A stretch of DNA of 64,000 bases from Simplicispira psychrophila DSM 11588. GTDB lineage: Bacteria > Pseudomonadota > Gammaproteobacteria > Burkholderiales > Burkholderiaceae_C. The notes under the pieces were generated by a model. It was given only the letters and a program-made list of their open reading frames with translations, was not told where the DNA came from and did not search any database. Where the stretch lies: contig NZ_JHYS01000005.1 of NCBI RefSeq assembly GCF_000688255.1, positions 1 through 64,000 of the forward strand, given 5' to 3'. Position 1 is the first letter of the stretch. Every line of letters starts with the position of its first letter. Of this stretch, positions 37,401 to 45,579 are shown one piece after another. The position numbers and the translations under genes are program-made.

Positions 37401-38779
37401 ATGTCGGCGTGTGGTCGGCACTGGCGCCGCCTGGCTGGCGCATCCACGGCACGCTGGACGCCGACGCCACTTTGAGCGGCAGCCTGAACGCCCCGCAGTG
37501 GCAGGGCACGCTGGGCGCCGACCGCATCACAGTGCAGTCGCTGCTCGATGGCGTAGACCTGAAAGACGGCCGCCTGCGCGCCGTACTGCGCGGCAACCAG
37601 CTCGACATCACCGAACTGAGCCTGCAAGGCGGCCAGGGCAGCCAAGCACGCATCGCCGGCTACAGCGGCAACCTGACGCCATCACCGCGGGACGGCGGCA
37701 GCCTGCAGGGCAGTGGCACGCTGCGCTGGAACAAAGGCACCGGCACCAGCACCGGCAGCGAAGCCCCGCCGCCCAGCGGCTCCGGCATTGCCCTCGACTT
37801 CACGGCGCAACTGCGCGCGCTGCAGGTGCTGGTGCGCGCCGACCGCCAAGCCAGCGTGTCCGGCACGCTGCGCGCCGGCTTGAAAGACGGCCAGATCACC
37901 GTGCGCGGCGACCTCACCGTAGACCGGGCCACCATCCTCCTGCCCGAAGCCTCAGCGCCCAAGCTGGGCGACGACGTGGTGGTGCGCTCGGCGGCTATCG
38001 ACCGCGCCAACGCGGCGAAAGCGCAGCAAGCCAGCAAAAGCGCCGCCCGCGTCCAGACCGCCAAAGCGCCCGATATTGCCGTCACCCTGAACCTGGGCCG
38101 TGACTTTGCGCTGCAAGGCGCGGGCATCACCACGCGCTTGGAAGGCGCGCTGGAGGTGCGGGGCGGCAACTCTCCCGGCGCCCCGCCACGCATCACCGGC
38201 GAAGTGCGCACCGTGCAGGGGCGCTACCGTGCCTGGGGCCAGTCGCTGGACGTGGAAACCGGCATTGCGCGCTTCAACGGCCCGTACAACAACCCGTCGC
38301 TCGACATCCTGGCGATACGCCCGAACATCAGCGTGCGCGCCGGCGTGCAGGTGACTGGCTCGGCACAGGCACCGCGCGTGCGCCTGTATTCCGACCCCGA
38401 TCTGCCAGACGCAGAAAAGCTGTCCTGGGTGGTGGTGGGCCGCAGCACCGCCGCTGGCGGCGCCGAAGCCGTGCTGCTGCAGCAGGCCGCGCTGGCGCTG
38501 CTGGGCGGCCAGGGCGGCGGCACCGGCAGCATGGCACAGCGCCTGGGCGTAGATGAAATTGGCTTCAAAGGCCCCGGTTCGGCCAATGACGCCAGCGGCG
38601 CCGCCATCACACTCGGCAAACGACTGTCAAGCAAGCTGTACGTCACCTACGAGCAAAGCCTGTCGGGCGCCATGGGAGCCATCTATATCTTCTACGACCT
38701 GTCCAAACGCCTGACCCTGCGCGGCCAGACCGGCACGCAAAGCGCGGTGGACATCATCTATACGGTGGAGAAGGATTGA
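34478..38779 (+). CDS. tamB: Translocation and assembly module protein TamB
   Basis: A 1433-aa AsmA/VPS13-like bridging protein. It has one N-terminal membrane anchor (FWRLAAGLLALLVLAVLLLAAGTWVW), then a very long repetitive beta-rich region with many Ala/Gln/Leu strands, and the C-terminal DUF490 domain (TGEVRTVQGRYRAWGQSLDVETG, DILAIRPNISVRAGVQVTGSAQAPRVRLYSDPDLPDAEKLSW). The last part (KLYVTYEQSLSGAMGAIYIFYDLSKRLTLRG) is the conserved end. It spans the periplasm with TamA. Length exceeds the E. coli protein (about 1260 aa). Confidence 0.93.
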   Translation: MATRKPTPPDAGADTFAAAAGGPPTPNPYAAASARHPGAPVRRRARFWRLAAGLLALLVLAVLLLAAGTWVWSGRSTSLATTLAQVARWLPADQELKTRDVSGSLRGGGHIGWLRWSSPTLAVEVQDTRIAWSLAPLLQRSVKLGEVHAAHVRVAATPDPNAPKPAPLQSLVLPVRIDLPFQIDLIEWVGPPVVEARALKGHYQYDRVQHTLAVDGVDLAQGHYSANATLQAQAPMALQATLEGQVRTVTPGNDQPLLLSAHATVNGTLATEAARLQVLAQLRPPTTDAADKTAAEKDIQDKAATKPPTKAAAAHGAPPPVPANTMQADVRAEIAPWAPQPLLQASAALRALNLAALWPQAPTTALEGSVQAGPQGSGWQVAAQLRNDLPGPWDQGRLPVSGLDAQADYDGAQWRIPQAEVRVGNGRITAQGTYTVASSAIEGSAAVQALNPAALHTRLDAAPVNGQLRAQRQDGAVRFNADLRASGRAAPVRTPSGKAGKAPALRIQSVRASGHWNAPLLTLQQLEVDALQAQLRGQKIAITLGNALAVSGNLTLTVPGATARTTGQLEQANGAGELQLNVASAERVQAWLQSLPGLSTALQGPVLQGQARLDARWRGGLRSLQQQLQSASGTAPVAAAATVRGDTPFTLQATLTAPSLDIALPPAKGSTAATHLQLSRLNAALSGSLAQATLALDGQVQQGQQRITLNTHISGGLATSGNTAAQWRANVAALQLQLQDAARPGAWALRLQKPLVVTLRQTSGAKGNAGSTVVETGAGQARLSGPAPGNVALTWQPLRLVQSAQGAVQLQTQGELTGLPLAWVDALSAADAESPLAAMGLAGNLVFNGRWDVDAGDTLRASAVLERASGDLRLLNGEAAPVTTVRSSGSQPKVTATTATSSAAAPASGTPVGVRQARLQLNADGSQVSARLQWDSERAGQIEANASSTLTRQDGGWSWSPDTPLNARARARLPDVGVWSALAPPGWRIHGTLDADATLSGSLNAPQWQGTLGADRITVQSLLDGVDLKDGRLRAVLRGNQLDITELSLQGGQGSQARIAGYSGNLTPSPRDGGSLQGSGTLRWNKGTGTSTGSEAPPPSGSGIALDFTAQLRALQVLVRADRQASVSGTLRAGLKDGQITVRGDLTVDRATILLPEASAPKLGDDVVVRSAAIDRANAAKAQQASKSAARVQTAKAPDIAVTLNLGRDFALQGAGITTRLEGALEVRGGNSPGAPPRITGEVRTVQGRYRAWGQSLDVETGIARFNGPYNNPSLDILAIRPNISVRAGVQVTGSAQAPRVRLYSDPDLPDAEKLSWVVVGRSTAAGGAEAVLLQQAALALLGGQGGGTGSMAQRLGVDEIGFKGPGSANDASGAAITLGKRLSSKLYVTYEQSLSGAMGAIYIFYDLSKRLTLRGQTGTQSAVDIIYTVEKD

Positions 38780-38847
38780 GAATTCGGCCCAACGCCATAG
38801 AAAAACGGATAGAACGGGCCTGTTCCGTCATACCTACTCACATCTGC

Positions 38848-40044
38848 CTAAACAGTTGCGAAGCTGACTTTCTGCTTCACAGAGGCTGGTTTCACTCGGG
38901 CCTTGCAACCCAAGCCAGAGCCATCCTCTCCACAGACTGACACCGTGGAACTCACGGCCATATTCTTCAAATTGACAGCCGCGTTGATATCGCGGTCGTG
39001 GTGCGCGCTGCAGCTGGGGCAAGTCCATTTCCTTATCGACAATGACAAAGTCTCCCGCTTATGCCCGCAGCTTGAGCAGGTTTTGCTGCTCGGATACCAG
39101 CGGTCAGCCACAACAACCTGTCCGCCGCGCTGCACCGCTTTGTATTCCAACTGCCGCCGGAACTCAAAAAACCCCATATCGCTGACTGAGCGCGCTAAGT
39201 GGCGGTTTTTGACCATGCCTTTGACGTTCAAATCTTCAATGCCGATGGTGTGGAATCGGCGCGTCAGGTCAGTGGTCAATTTGTGCAGCGCATCTTTGCG
39301 GATATTGCTGATTTGGGCGTGCAACCGCGCCAGCTTTACCTTGGCTTTTTGACGATTAGCACTGCCTTTGACCTTGCGGCTCAACTAGCGTGATAACCGC
39401 TGCAAGCGACCCAAAAGTGCCGTGTGGGGCTTGGGGCCGAGGATGCTCTCTCCGGTCGAGAGGGTTGCCAGCGCCGAAACACCTAAATCCACACCAACCG
39501 CGCCTTGGTTTTCAACTTTGGGTAGATGTGAAGCGTCTGGAGTTTCAACGGTGATGCTGACTAACCATTTATCAGCCACGCGCGAAATGGTGGCCGACAT
39601 GACTTTGCCTGCAAAGCGCAACACCTCACGCATACGCACCCAGCCTAAATTGGGGATGCGTATGCGTGAATCTTCCACGCTGAATTGGTCGTTGGTCAGT
39701 GAAAAGCGGTCGTGCGCGCATTTCTTGCGGAATTTTGGGTATTTGGTGCGCCCAGCAAAGAAATTTTTAAAAGCATTGCCCAACTGGATGATTGCCATTT
39801 GGAGTGCGTTCTTTGTCACCTCCAGCATCCACGGAAATTGCTCCCGCTTGGTGGCATTGAGCTGGCGGCGCAGAGACATTTGCGAAGGCTTAGGTAGCGT
39901 CGCATCCAACTTCCAAGCCTCGTACTGGCGCTTCCATTCGGCCAGGGCCCAGTTGTAGGCAAAGCGCGCCGTACCTGCGGCGCGCGCCATGTAGGGGGCT
40001 TGCACGTTGTTGAGGTCGAGCGTGATTTTGTGGGAAATCAGCAT
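38848..40044 (-). pseudogene. tnpB: IS605-type TnpB, one in-frame amber stop
   Basis: The two halves lie in the same frame, separated by one TAG at 39387-39385. Half one (219 aa, from ATG 40044) ends RLQRLSR; half two resumes LSRKVKGSANRQKAK. Together, about 398 codons, the normal size of TnpB, the RNA-guided nuclease ancestor of Cas12. All nuclease parts are kept: first RuvC Asp in GVDLGV (residue 186), Glu in IGIEDLNVKGM, the zinc finger CSSC...CPSC, and the DRDINAAVN motif. No tnpA is adjacent, as in IS1341-type elements. A single point change (for example CAG to TAG) would explain the stop. Recent inactivation is likely; readthrough or reinitiation at the following TTG cannot be excluded. 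Confidence 0.88.
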
Positions 40045-40079
40045 TTGACGGACGCTTCCAGCCTGGCGATACCGCTATG

Positions 40080-40154
40080 TGGTGTCCCCACCAGGAATCG
40101 AACCTGGATCTGATTCTTAGGAGGAACCTGTTCTATCCATTGAACTACGGGGAC
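40080..40154 (-). tRNA. tRNA-Arg (anticodon CCU)
   Basis: On the minus strand a full cloverleaf of 72 bases plus encoded CCA. Acceptor GTCCCCG pairs with TGGGGAC (one G-U), D-arm GTTC/GAAC, anticodon stem GGTTC/GAATC with loop CTCCTAA giving CCU, and T-arm CCAGG-TTCGATT-CCTGG. It reads AGG. The tnpB element begins 35 bases past its 3' end. Confidence 0.95.
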
Positions 40155-40198
40155 GCGCGAGCAGCGGCGTAATATAGCTGATGTCAATTTAGCCAGAT

Positions 40199-40330
40199 GT
40201 TGGGTTGGGTACAACCCAACCTACAAACTACCAACAAATCAAAAATCATAGCTGCTAGCGCAGGCATCTAAAGGGCTAGAGGCTAAAAACACCACTAATC
40301 ACCCGTAGGTTGGGTTGTACCCAACCCAAC
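40199..40330. repeat. 26-bp inverted repeats flanking a dispersed-repeat copy
   Basis: GTTGGGTTGGGTACAACCCA and following CACCTAC-like end at 40199-40224 is the exact reverse complement of 40305-40330. Each arm is also partly self-complementary (GGTTGGGT-TGT-ACCCAACC). Between the arms, at 40237-40290, lies a copy of the dispersed repeat: AATCATAGCTGCTAGCGCAG then CTAAAGGGCTAGAGGC. The whole unit of 132 bp sits between tRNA-Arg and the 3' end of purH. It resembles REP/MITE-like intergenic elements. Confidence 0.75.
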
Positions 40331-40344
40331 GGGCTTTCAGGTTT

Positions 40345-41931
40345 TTAATGGCGGAAGTGCCGCACACCGGTAAACACCATCGCCACGCCGCGCTCATTGG
40401 CAGCGTCGATGACTTCTTGGTCGCGCATCGAGCCACCCGGCTGGATGACGCAGGTGGCGCCCGCGTCCACCACCACATCGAGGCCGTCGCGGAAGGGGAA
40501 GAAGGCGTCGCTGGCGACGGCTGTTCCATTTAGCGACAGGTTGGCGTGCTGCGCCTTGATGCTGGCGATGCGCGCCGAGTCGAGGCGGCTCATCTGGCCG
40601 GCGCCGACGCCCATGGTCATGCCGTCTTTGCAGAAGACGATGGCGTTGCTTTTGACGTACTGCGCCACTTTCCAGGCAAACATCAGGTCTTGCAGTTGTT
40701 CTGGTGTCGGTTGCAGCGTGGTGACGATTTTCAGGTCGGCCAGTTGCAGGATGTGGTTGTCAGCGGTCTGCATCAGCAGGCCCGAGCCGACGCGGCGGGT
40801 TTCAATCTCGTTGCGCACGTGGGCGTATTCCTCGGGCAAAGCGATTTGCAGCAGGCGCACGTTGACCTTGGCTTTGAAGATGTCCAGTGCTTCGGCGCTG
40901 AACGCGGTGGCCATCACCACTTCGACAAACTGGCTGGAGACCGCTTCGGCCGTGGCTTTGTCCACTGGGCGGTTGAAGGCAATGATGCCGCCAAAGGCGC
41001 TGGTCGGGTCGGTCTGCAGCGCTTTGCTGTAGGCCTGCAAGGCGCTGGCACCGACGGCCACGCCGCAGGGGTTGGCGTGCTTGACGATGACGCAGGCGGT
41101 GTCTTCAAAGCTCTTGACGCATTCCCACGCCGCATCGGCGTCGGCGATGTTGTTGTAGCTCAGCTCTTTGCCTTGCAGTTGCACGCTGGTGGCCAGCGAG
41201 CCGACGGCGGGGTTCAGGTCGCAGTACCACGCGGCTTGCTGGTGGCTGTTTTCACCGTAGCGCAGGTCTTGCGCTTTGACGGTGAACATATTGGCCTGGG
41301 CCGGGAACACGGCCATGGCGGGGACGTAGTCTTCGCTCAGTTTGTCAGCGTCCAGCTGCACGCTGGACAGGTAGTTGCTGATGGCACCGTCGTATTGGGC
41401 AATGCGGTTAAACGCGGCGGTGGCCAACGCAAAGCGCAGGGTATCGGACAGCTTGCCGTGCTCTTGCAGCTCGGCCAGCACGGCGGGGTATTGGTCTACG
41501 TGGGTCAGCACGCCGACATCTTTCCAGTTTTTGGCGGCGCTGCGCACCATGGCGGGGCCACCGATGTCGATGTTTTCAATCGCGTCGGCCAGCGTGCAAC
41601 CGACTTTGGCCACCGTCTCTTCAAACGGGTACAGATTGACTACCAACAGGTCGATGGTGTCGATGCCGTGCTCTTTCAGTGCCGCCATGTGCACCGGCAG
41701 ATCGCGGCGGGCCAACAGACCGCCGTGCACTTTGGGGTGCAGGGTTTTGACGCGGCCATCGAGCATTTCAGGCGATTGCGTGACTTCAGACACCTCGGTG
41801 ACTGGCAGACCGGCTTCTTGTAGCAGCTTGGCGGTGCCGCCGGTGGACAGCAGGCGGATGCCCATCGCGTGCAGGCCTTGCGCCAATTCGACGATGCCGG
41901 TTTTGTCAGAGACGGAGAGAAGTGCATTCAT
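40345..41931 (-). CDS. purH: Bifunctional AICAR formyltransferase/IMP cyclohydrolase
   Basis: A 528-aa enzyme catalysing the last two steps of IMP synthesis. The N-terminal MGS-like cyclohydrolase domain begins [20 protein letters not shown] with [12 protein letters not shown] and TLHPKVHGG. The C-terminal formyltransferase domain contains the catalytic KHANPCG and [10 protein letters not shown]...[21 protein letters not shown] 41931 is chosen from the family N-terminus; in-frame starts at 41943 and 41946 also lack ribosome sites. It lies 88 bp after fis, with a repeat copy in the gap. Confidence 0.96.
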   Translation of the reverse strand: MNALLSVSDKTGIVELAQGLHAMGIRLLSTGGTAKLLQEAGLPVTEVSEVTQSPEMLDGRVKTLHPKVHGGLLARRDLPVHMAALKEHGIDTIDLLVVNLYPFEETVAKVGCTLADAIENIDIGGPAMVRSAAKNWKDVGVLTHVDQYPAVLAELQEHGKLSDTLRFALATAAFNRIAQYDGAISNYLSSVQLDADKLSEDYVPAMAVFPAQANMFTVKAQDLRYGENSHQQAAWYCDLNPAVGSLATSVQLQGKELSYNNIADADAAWECVKSFEDTACVIVKHANPCGVAVGASALQAYSKALQTDPTSAFGGIIAFNRPVDKATAEAVSSQFVEVVMATAFSAEALDIFKAKVNVRLLQIALPEEYAHVRNEIETRRVGSGLLMQTADNHILQLADLKIVTTLQPTPEQLQDLMFAWKVAQYVKSNAIVFCKDGMTMGVGAGQMSRLDSARIASIKAQHANLSLNGTAVASDAFFPFRDGLDVVVDAGATCVIQPGGSMRDQEVIDAANERGVAMVFTGVRHFRH

Positions 41932-41956
41932 AGGGGGTGACATCAAGGTTAGGAAT

Positions 41957-42010
41957 CAAATTGGGCTCAAAGGCTTACAGGACAAGCGCTACTAGCTATA
42001 AAAAAAGAGT
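41957..42010. repeat. Dispersed repeat copy between fis and purH
   Basis: On the minus strand TTTTTTTATAGCTAGTAGCG then CTTGTCCTGTAAGCC, same core as the others. It lies in the purH leader. Confidence 0.65.
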
Positions 42011-42019
42011 GAGCGAAAG

Positions 42020-42256
42020 TTACAGTAGTTTGTGCTCCAACAGCTTTTTGCGCAAGGTATTACGGTTCAAACCCAGCCATTGGGCGGCGCGCGACTGGTT
42101 ATTGTCGGCTTGCAGCATCACTACTTCTAACAGCGGCTTTTCCACCAGATGCACCAGCATGTCGTACATGCCGTCCGGCGCCTCGCCGCCCAGGTCGCGG
42201 AAATAGCTTTCCAGGTTGTCGCGTACGCACTCTTGAATATGTTTAGGGCTACTCAT
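42020..42256 (-). CDS. fis: Fis family nucleoid/regulatory protein
   Basis: A 78-aa DNA-binding protein, homologous to the factor for inversion stimulation. The C-terminal helix-turn-helix is QADNNQSRAAQWLGLNRNTLRKKLLEHKLL, the Fis signature. It is shorter than the 98-aa E. coli protein at the N-terminus, as usual in betaproteobacteria. Its ATG overlaps the dusB stop by four bases, preserving the dusB-fis operon known from enterobacteria. Confidence 0.93.
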   Translation of the reverse strand: MSSPKHIQECVRDNLESYFRDLGGEAPDGMYDMLVHLVEKPLLEVVMLQADNNQSRAAQWLGLNRNTLRKKLLEHKLL

Positions 42257-43311
42257 GCAGTCAATTTCTCTTGTCGTTCTTGTGGTGTTTCAAAGGCTTG
42301 TGGTGCGGGCACGCTGATCGGCAGGCGCTCCCTGTGCGCGCCCAAGTCGGCAAAGTAGTCGGCCACGGCCTGCCACTGCACGGCGCAGTCGTCGATGCGG
42401 TTGATGTGTTGGCGCAGCGCTTCGCCCCCGGGCAAGGCGCGCACATACCAAGCGATGTGTTTGCGCGCGCTGCGCACGCCGGTGTCGTCACCATACAGGC
42501 GGTAGTGGTCATGCAAATGCGCCAGCAGCAGGCTGGCCACCTCGGCCACCAAGGGCGGCGCCAGGTGTTCGCCGGTGGTCAAAAAATGGTTGATTTCGCG
42601 GAAGATCCACGGCCGGCCTTGGGCTGCGCGGCCGACCATCAGCGCGTCGGCCCCGGTGGCGGCCAGCACGGTGCGGGCTTTTTCTGGGCTGTCGATGTCG
42701 CCGTTGGCCACCACCGGCACGCGCACGGCGGCTTTGACGGCGGCGATGGTGTCGTATTCCGCCGCGCCTTGGTAGCCCTGCTCGCGCGTGCGGCCGTGCA
42801 CCGTCAACATTTGGATGCCCGCGGCTTCAAACTGCCGTGCCAGTGCCACCGCGTTGCGGTGCTGCTGGCACCAGCCGGTGCGCATTTTTAATGTCACCGG
42901 CACGTTGCGCGTGGAGCAGGCTGCCACCACCGCAGCAGCAATCTGCACTGCCAGCGCCTCGTTCTGCATCAGCGCCGAGCCGGCCCATTTATTGCAGACT
43001 TTCTTGGCCGGGCAGCCCATGTTGATGTCGATGATCTGCGCGCCGCGGTCGATGTTGTAGAGCGCCGCCTCGGCCATCATCGGCGCGTCGGTGCCGGCAA
43101 TCTGCACGGCAATCGGTCCTGGTTCACCCTCGTGGTTGGCGCGGCGCGAGGTTTTCAGGGTGTCCCACAGGTCTTTGCGCGATGTGACCATCTCGCTCAC
43201 CGCATAGCCCGCTCCGAGCGTCTTGCAGAGTTGGCGAAACGGCCGGTCCGTCACCCCCGCCATGGGGGCGACAAACAAGCGGTTTGCCAAGGAATAGGGG
43301 CCGATGTGCAT
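42253..43311 (-). CDS. dusB: tRNA-dihydrouridine synthase B
   Basis: A 352-aa FMN-dependent enzyme that reduces uridine in the tRNA D-loop. IGPYSLANRLFVAPMAGVTDRPFRQLCKTLGAG is the N-terminal flavin site, INMGCPAKKVCNKWAGSALM holds the catalytic Cys, LTVHGRTREQGYQGAAEYD and VVANGDIDSPEKA follow, and DALMVGRAAQGRPWIFREI is the last signature. The first gene of dusB-fis-purH. Confidence 0.95.
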   Translation of the reverse strand: MHIGPYSLANRLFVAPMAGVTDRPFRQLCKTLGAGYAVSEMVTSRKDLWDTLKTSRRANHEGEPGPIAVQIAGTDAPMMAEAALYNIDRGAQIIDINMGCPAKKVCNKWAGSALMQNEALAVQIAAAVVAACSTRNVPVTLKMRTGWCQQHRNAVALARQFEAAGIQMLTVHGRTREQGYQGAAEYDTIAAVKAAVRVPVVANGDIDSPEKARTVLAATGADALMVGRAAQGRPWIFREINHFLTTGEHLAPPLVAEVASLLLAHLHDHYRLYGDDTGVRSARKHIAWYVRALPGGEALRQHINRIDDCAVQWQAVADYFADLGAHRERLPISVPAPQAFETPQERQEKLTA

Positions 43312-43431
43312 GGATCAGAAAAACCAGAAGGGGAGCTTAAAAAAGAGGCGAAATTGTACCTGCACAAAATTTAAGCACCCACCGTGCTACCAATCCAGAA
43401 GCCGCCACGCAGCACTACACTCGCCCGACGT

Positions 43432-43914
43432 ATGGAATCTTGGCTGTTACACCTGCTCGATGTGCTCGCACTGCCGCAATTTGGCCTGGGCACGGTATTT
43501 GTCGTCTCGTTCATCTCGGCCACCCTGCTGCCGCTGGGCTCCGAGCCTGCGGTGTTCGGCCTCATCAAGCTCAACCCGGCCATGTTCTGGCCGGCCATTC
43601 TGGTGGCCACGGCCGGCAACACGCTGGGCGGTGGGGTCAGCTGGTGGATGGGTTTGGGCGCGCACAAGGTGGTGGACCGCGCACGCGGCGAGCACACCAA
43701 TGTGCACGCACTGGCCTGGGTGCGCCGCTTTGGCGCCAAAGCCTGCCTGCTGAGCTGGCTGCCGGTGGTGGGTGATCCACTGTGCGCCGTGGCCGGCTGG
43801 CTTAAGCTGCCGTTCTGGCCCTGTCTGGCCTACATGGCAGTAGGCAAATTCTTTCGTTACCTGATCATGACGACGGTGATGCTGCAGTTGTGGCCGGGCT
43901 TGCTGGCGCACTGA
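43432..43914 (+). CDS. YqaA family membrane protein
   Basis: A 160-aa inner-membrane protein of the VTT/DedA-like class. FVVSFISATLLPLGSEPAVFGLI, ATAGNTLGGGVSWWMGLGA and LLSWLPVVGDPLCAVAGWLKLPFWPCLAYMAVGKFFRY match YqaA, including the GNTLGG and PVVGDP turns. Function unknown. The last 50 bp overlap the 3' end of the convergent kinase gene. ATG 43432 chosen by the family start. Confidence 0.86.
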   Translation: MESWLLHLLDVLALPQFGLGTVFVVSFISATLLPLGSEPAVFGLIKLNPAMFWPAILVATAGNTLGGGVSWWMGLGAHKVVDRARGEHTNVHALAWVRRFGAKACLLSWLPVVGDPLCAVAGWLKLPFWPCLAYMAVGKFFRYLIMTTVMLQLWPGLLAH

Positions 43915-45493
43915 CGACCTCTGCGGGCGGCATCAGCACGGCCCAGTTCACCGGCTGCGTGGTATCGATGCACAGCGCCAACGCCTGCTCTTGCGTACTG
44001 AGCGGCTCGCGCCGTGCCAGCTGCGCGGCCAGCACCTCCAACGTTGCCTCAGACGCATTACCGCCGCGCTGCAAACGCCGCTGCACGCGCTCTTGCAACA
44101 CGGGTACTGGCGCATCAAAGGCCAGGATGGCGAACGGCACCTCTTTTTCTGCGGCCAGCGCCCTGAACGGGGCGCGCTGGCTGTACGCCAAAAAGGTGGC
44201 ATCGACCAGCACGGCAAAGCCGGCCTCCAGCACCGTGCGCGCCAGTGCCAGCAGTTGTGCGTAGGTGCGCACGGTGGTGTCGGCGTCGTAAATGCTCTGG
44301 GACACCCGCGCCGCGCTGGCCGCCGTCGGCGCCAGACCGAACAGGCGCTTACGCTCTACGTCAGCGCGCAGACGCACCATGCCGCGCGCAGCGACCAGCG
44401 GTGCGCTGTGGTGGCTCTTGCCGGCACCCGAGACCCCCTGCGCCAGCCACAGCGCACGCGGGCGCGGCTGGCACAGCTGCCCGGCCAGCGCCAGATAGCG
44501 CTGCAATGCCTGCAGGCTGGCATCGTTTTGCTCGCCCTGCCCGGCCTGCCCGCAGCGCAAGCCCGCCACCATGGCCCGCACCAGCGCGCGGTAGACCAGA
44601 TACCACGGCAGCAACTCCAGGCCAGCGTAGTCGCCGCTGTGCTCCAGCCAACCATTCAAAAAATGCCAGCCCAAATCGGGCCGGCCGCGCGCCTGCAAGT
44701 CCATGCACAAGAAGGCGACATCGGCCATCGGATCAATAAAGCGCAGCGCCTCGCTGAATTCAATCGCGTCAAACAACTGCGGCCCATCGGCCAACTGCAC
44801 CAAGTTGCCCAAGTGCAAATCGCCATGGCATTCACGCACCTGCCCTGCCGCCTTGCGTGCGGCCAGCAGCGGCTGCAGGCGCTCGCCTTCGCGCTGCGTC
44901 CAGGCTTGCAGCGCCTGCAACGTGCGGCGGTCGGTCTCGGGCAGCGGCAAAGCAGCCAAGGTGTCGAGGTTGGTCTGCGCCTGCTGGCGCACCAGCGCGG
45001 CACTGCCCCAGTCGCTGTCCGGGGGTGCCACTGCCGCGCTGGCGTGCAACTGCGCCACGCGCTCGGCCAAGGGGCTCAACTCCGACGACTGCAAAGCACC
45101 AGCGGCCAGTTGCTCGGCCAACAGTTGGCCGTCGGCAAAACGCTGCATCTGCACGCCGTACTCCAGTACCTCGTCTTGGGGTTGCACATTGACCAATGGC
45201 ACCAGGCGCGGCGCCTGCGCCGGCCCCACCAGCGCCACCACCGCCTCGTACAACTGCGGCGCGGTGCGGCGGTTGATGCGCAATTCTTCCTCGCAGGCGT
45301 GGCGGCGCAGCGCCAGCGTGCCAAAGTCTAAAAACCCGAGCGACAGCGGTTTTTTGAACTTGAACACCCGCTCGCCCGCCAGCACCACCCACGAGATATG
45401 GGTTTCAATGCAGCGCGCATCAGCAGCCAGCGCGGTCGGCCCACGCAGCAAAGACTGCAACCACAGGGGGTACGAGGTGATCGGATCAGACAT
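43865..45493 (-). CDS. APH-like kinase fused to a P-loop NTPase domain
   Basis: A 542-aa two-domain protein. The N-terminal part (about 1-340) is an aminoglycoside-phosphotransferase-like kinase: VFKFKKPLSLGFLDFGT has the nucleotide Lys, and ECHGDLHLGNLVQL the catalytic HGD loop, with LFDAIEFSEALRFIDPMADVAFLCMDL following. The C-terminal part carries a Walker A, GVSGAGKSHHSAPLV, and resembles zeta-toxin or gluconate-kinase type P-loop kinases. Such fusions are widespread in proteobacteria but have no settled function. Resistance to drugs is not implied. Convergent overlap of 50 bp with the YqaA gene. Confidence 0.85.
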   Translation of the reverse strand: MSDPITSYPLWLQSLLRGPTALAADARCIETHISWVVLAGERVFKFKKPLSLGFLDFGTLALRRHACEEELRINRRTAPQLYEAVVALVGPAQAPRLVPLVNVQPQDEVLEYGVQMQRFADGQLLAEQLAAGALQSSELSPLAERVAQLHASAAVAPPDSDWGSAALVRQQAQTNLDTLAALPLPETDRRTLQALQAWTQREGERLQPLLAARKAAGQVRECHGDLHLGNLVQLADGPQLFDAIEFSEALRFIDPMADVAFLCMDLQARGRPDLGWHFLNGWLEHSGDYAGLELLPWYLVYRALVRAMVAGLRCGQAGQGEQNDASLQALQRYLALAGQLCQPRPRALWLAQGVSGAGKSHHSAPLVAARGMVRLRADVERKRLFGLAPTAASAARVSQSIYDADTTVRTYAQLLALARTVLEAGFAVLVDATFLAYSQRAPFRALAAEKEVPFAILAFDAPVPVLQERVQRRLQRGGNASEATLEVLAAQLARREPLSTQEQALALCIDTTQPVNWAVLMPPAEVVSAPASPATTAASPSS

Positions 45494-45494
45494 G

Positions 45495-45552
45495 GTTTTG
45501 TATTATTTTGATAGCTACTAGCGCACGTATCTAAAGGGATAGAGGCATATTT
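45495..45552. repeat. Dispersed repeat copy upstream of the APH fusion gene
   Basis: ATTTTGATAGCTACTAGCGC then ACGTATCTAAAGGGATAGAGGC; one of the best-preserved copies, in the 86 bp between the kinase start and the NTF2-like stop. Confidence 0.7.
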
Positions 45553-45579
45553 GACCAATATTTAGCGCTTATTCAGTGC

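Noticed and set aside
36019-37653. Long minus-strand open frame of 544 codons
   Set aside because: Antisense to tamB, rich in Arg, Ser, Cys and Ala with no domain pattern; a shadow.
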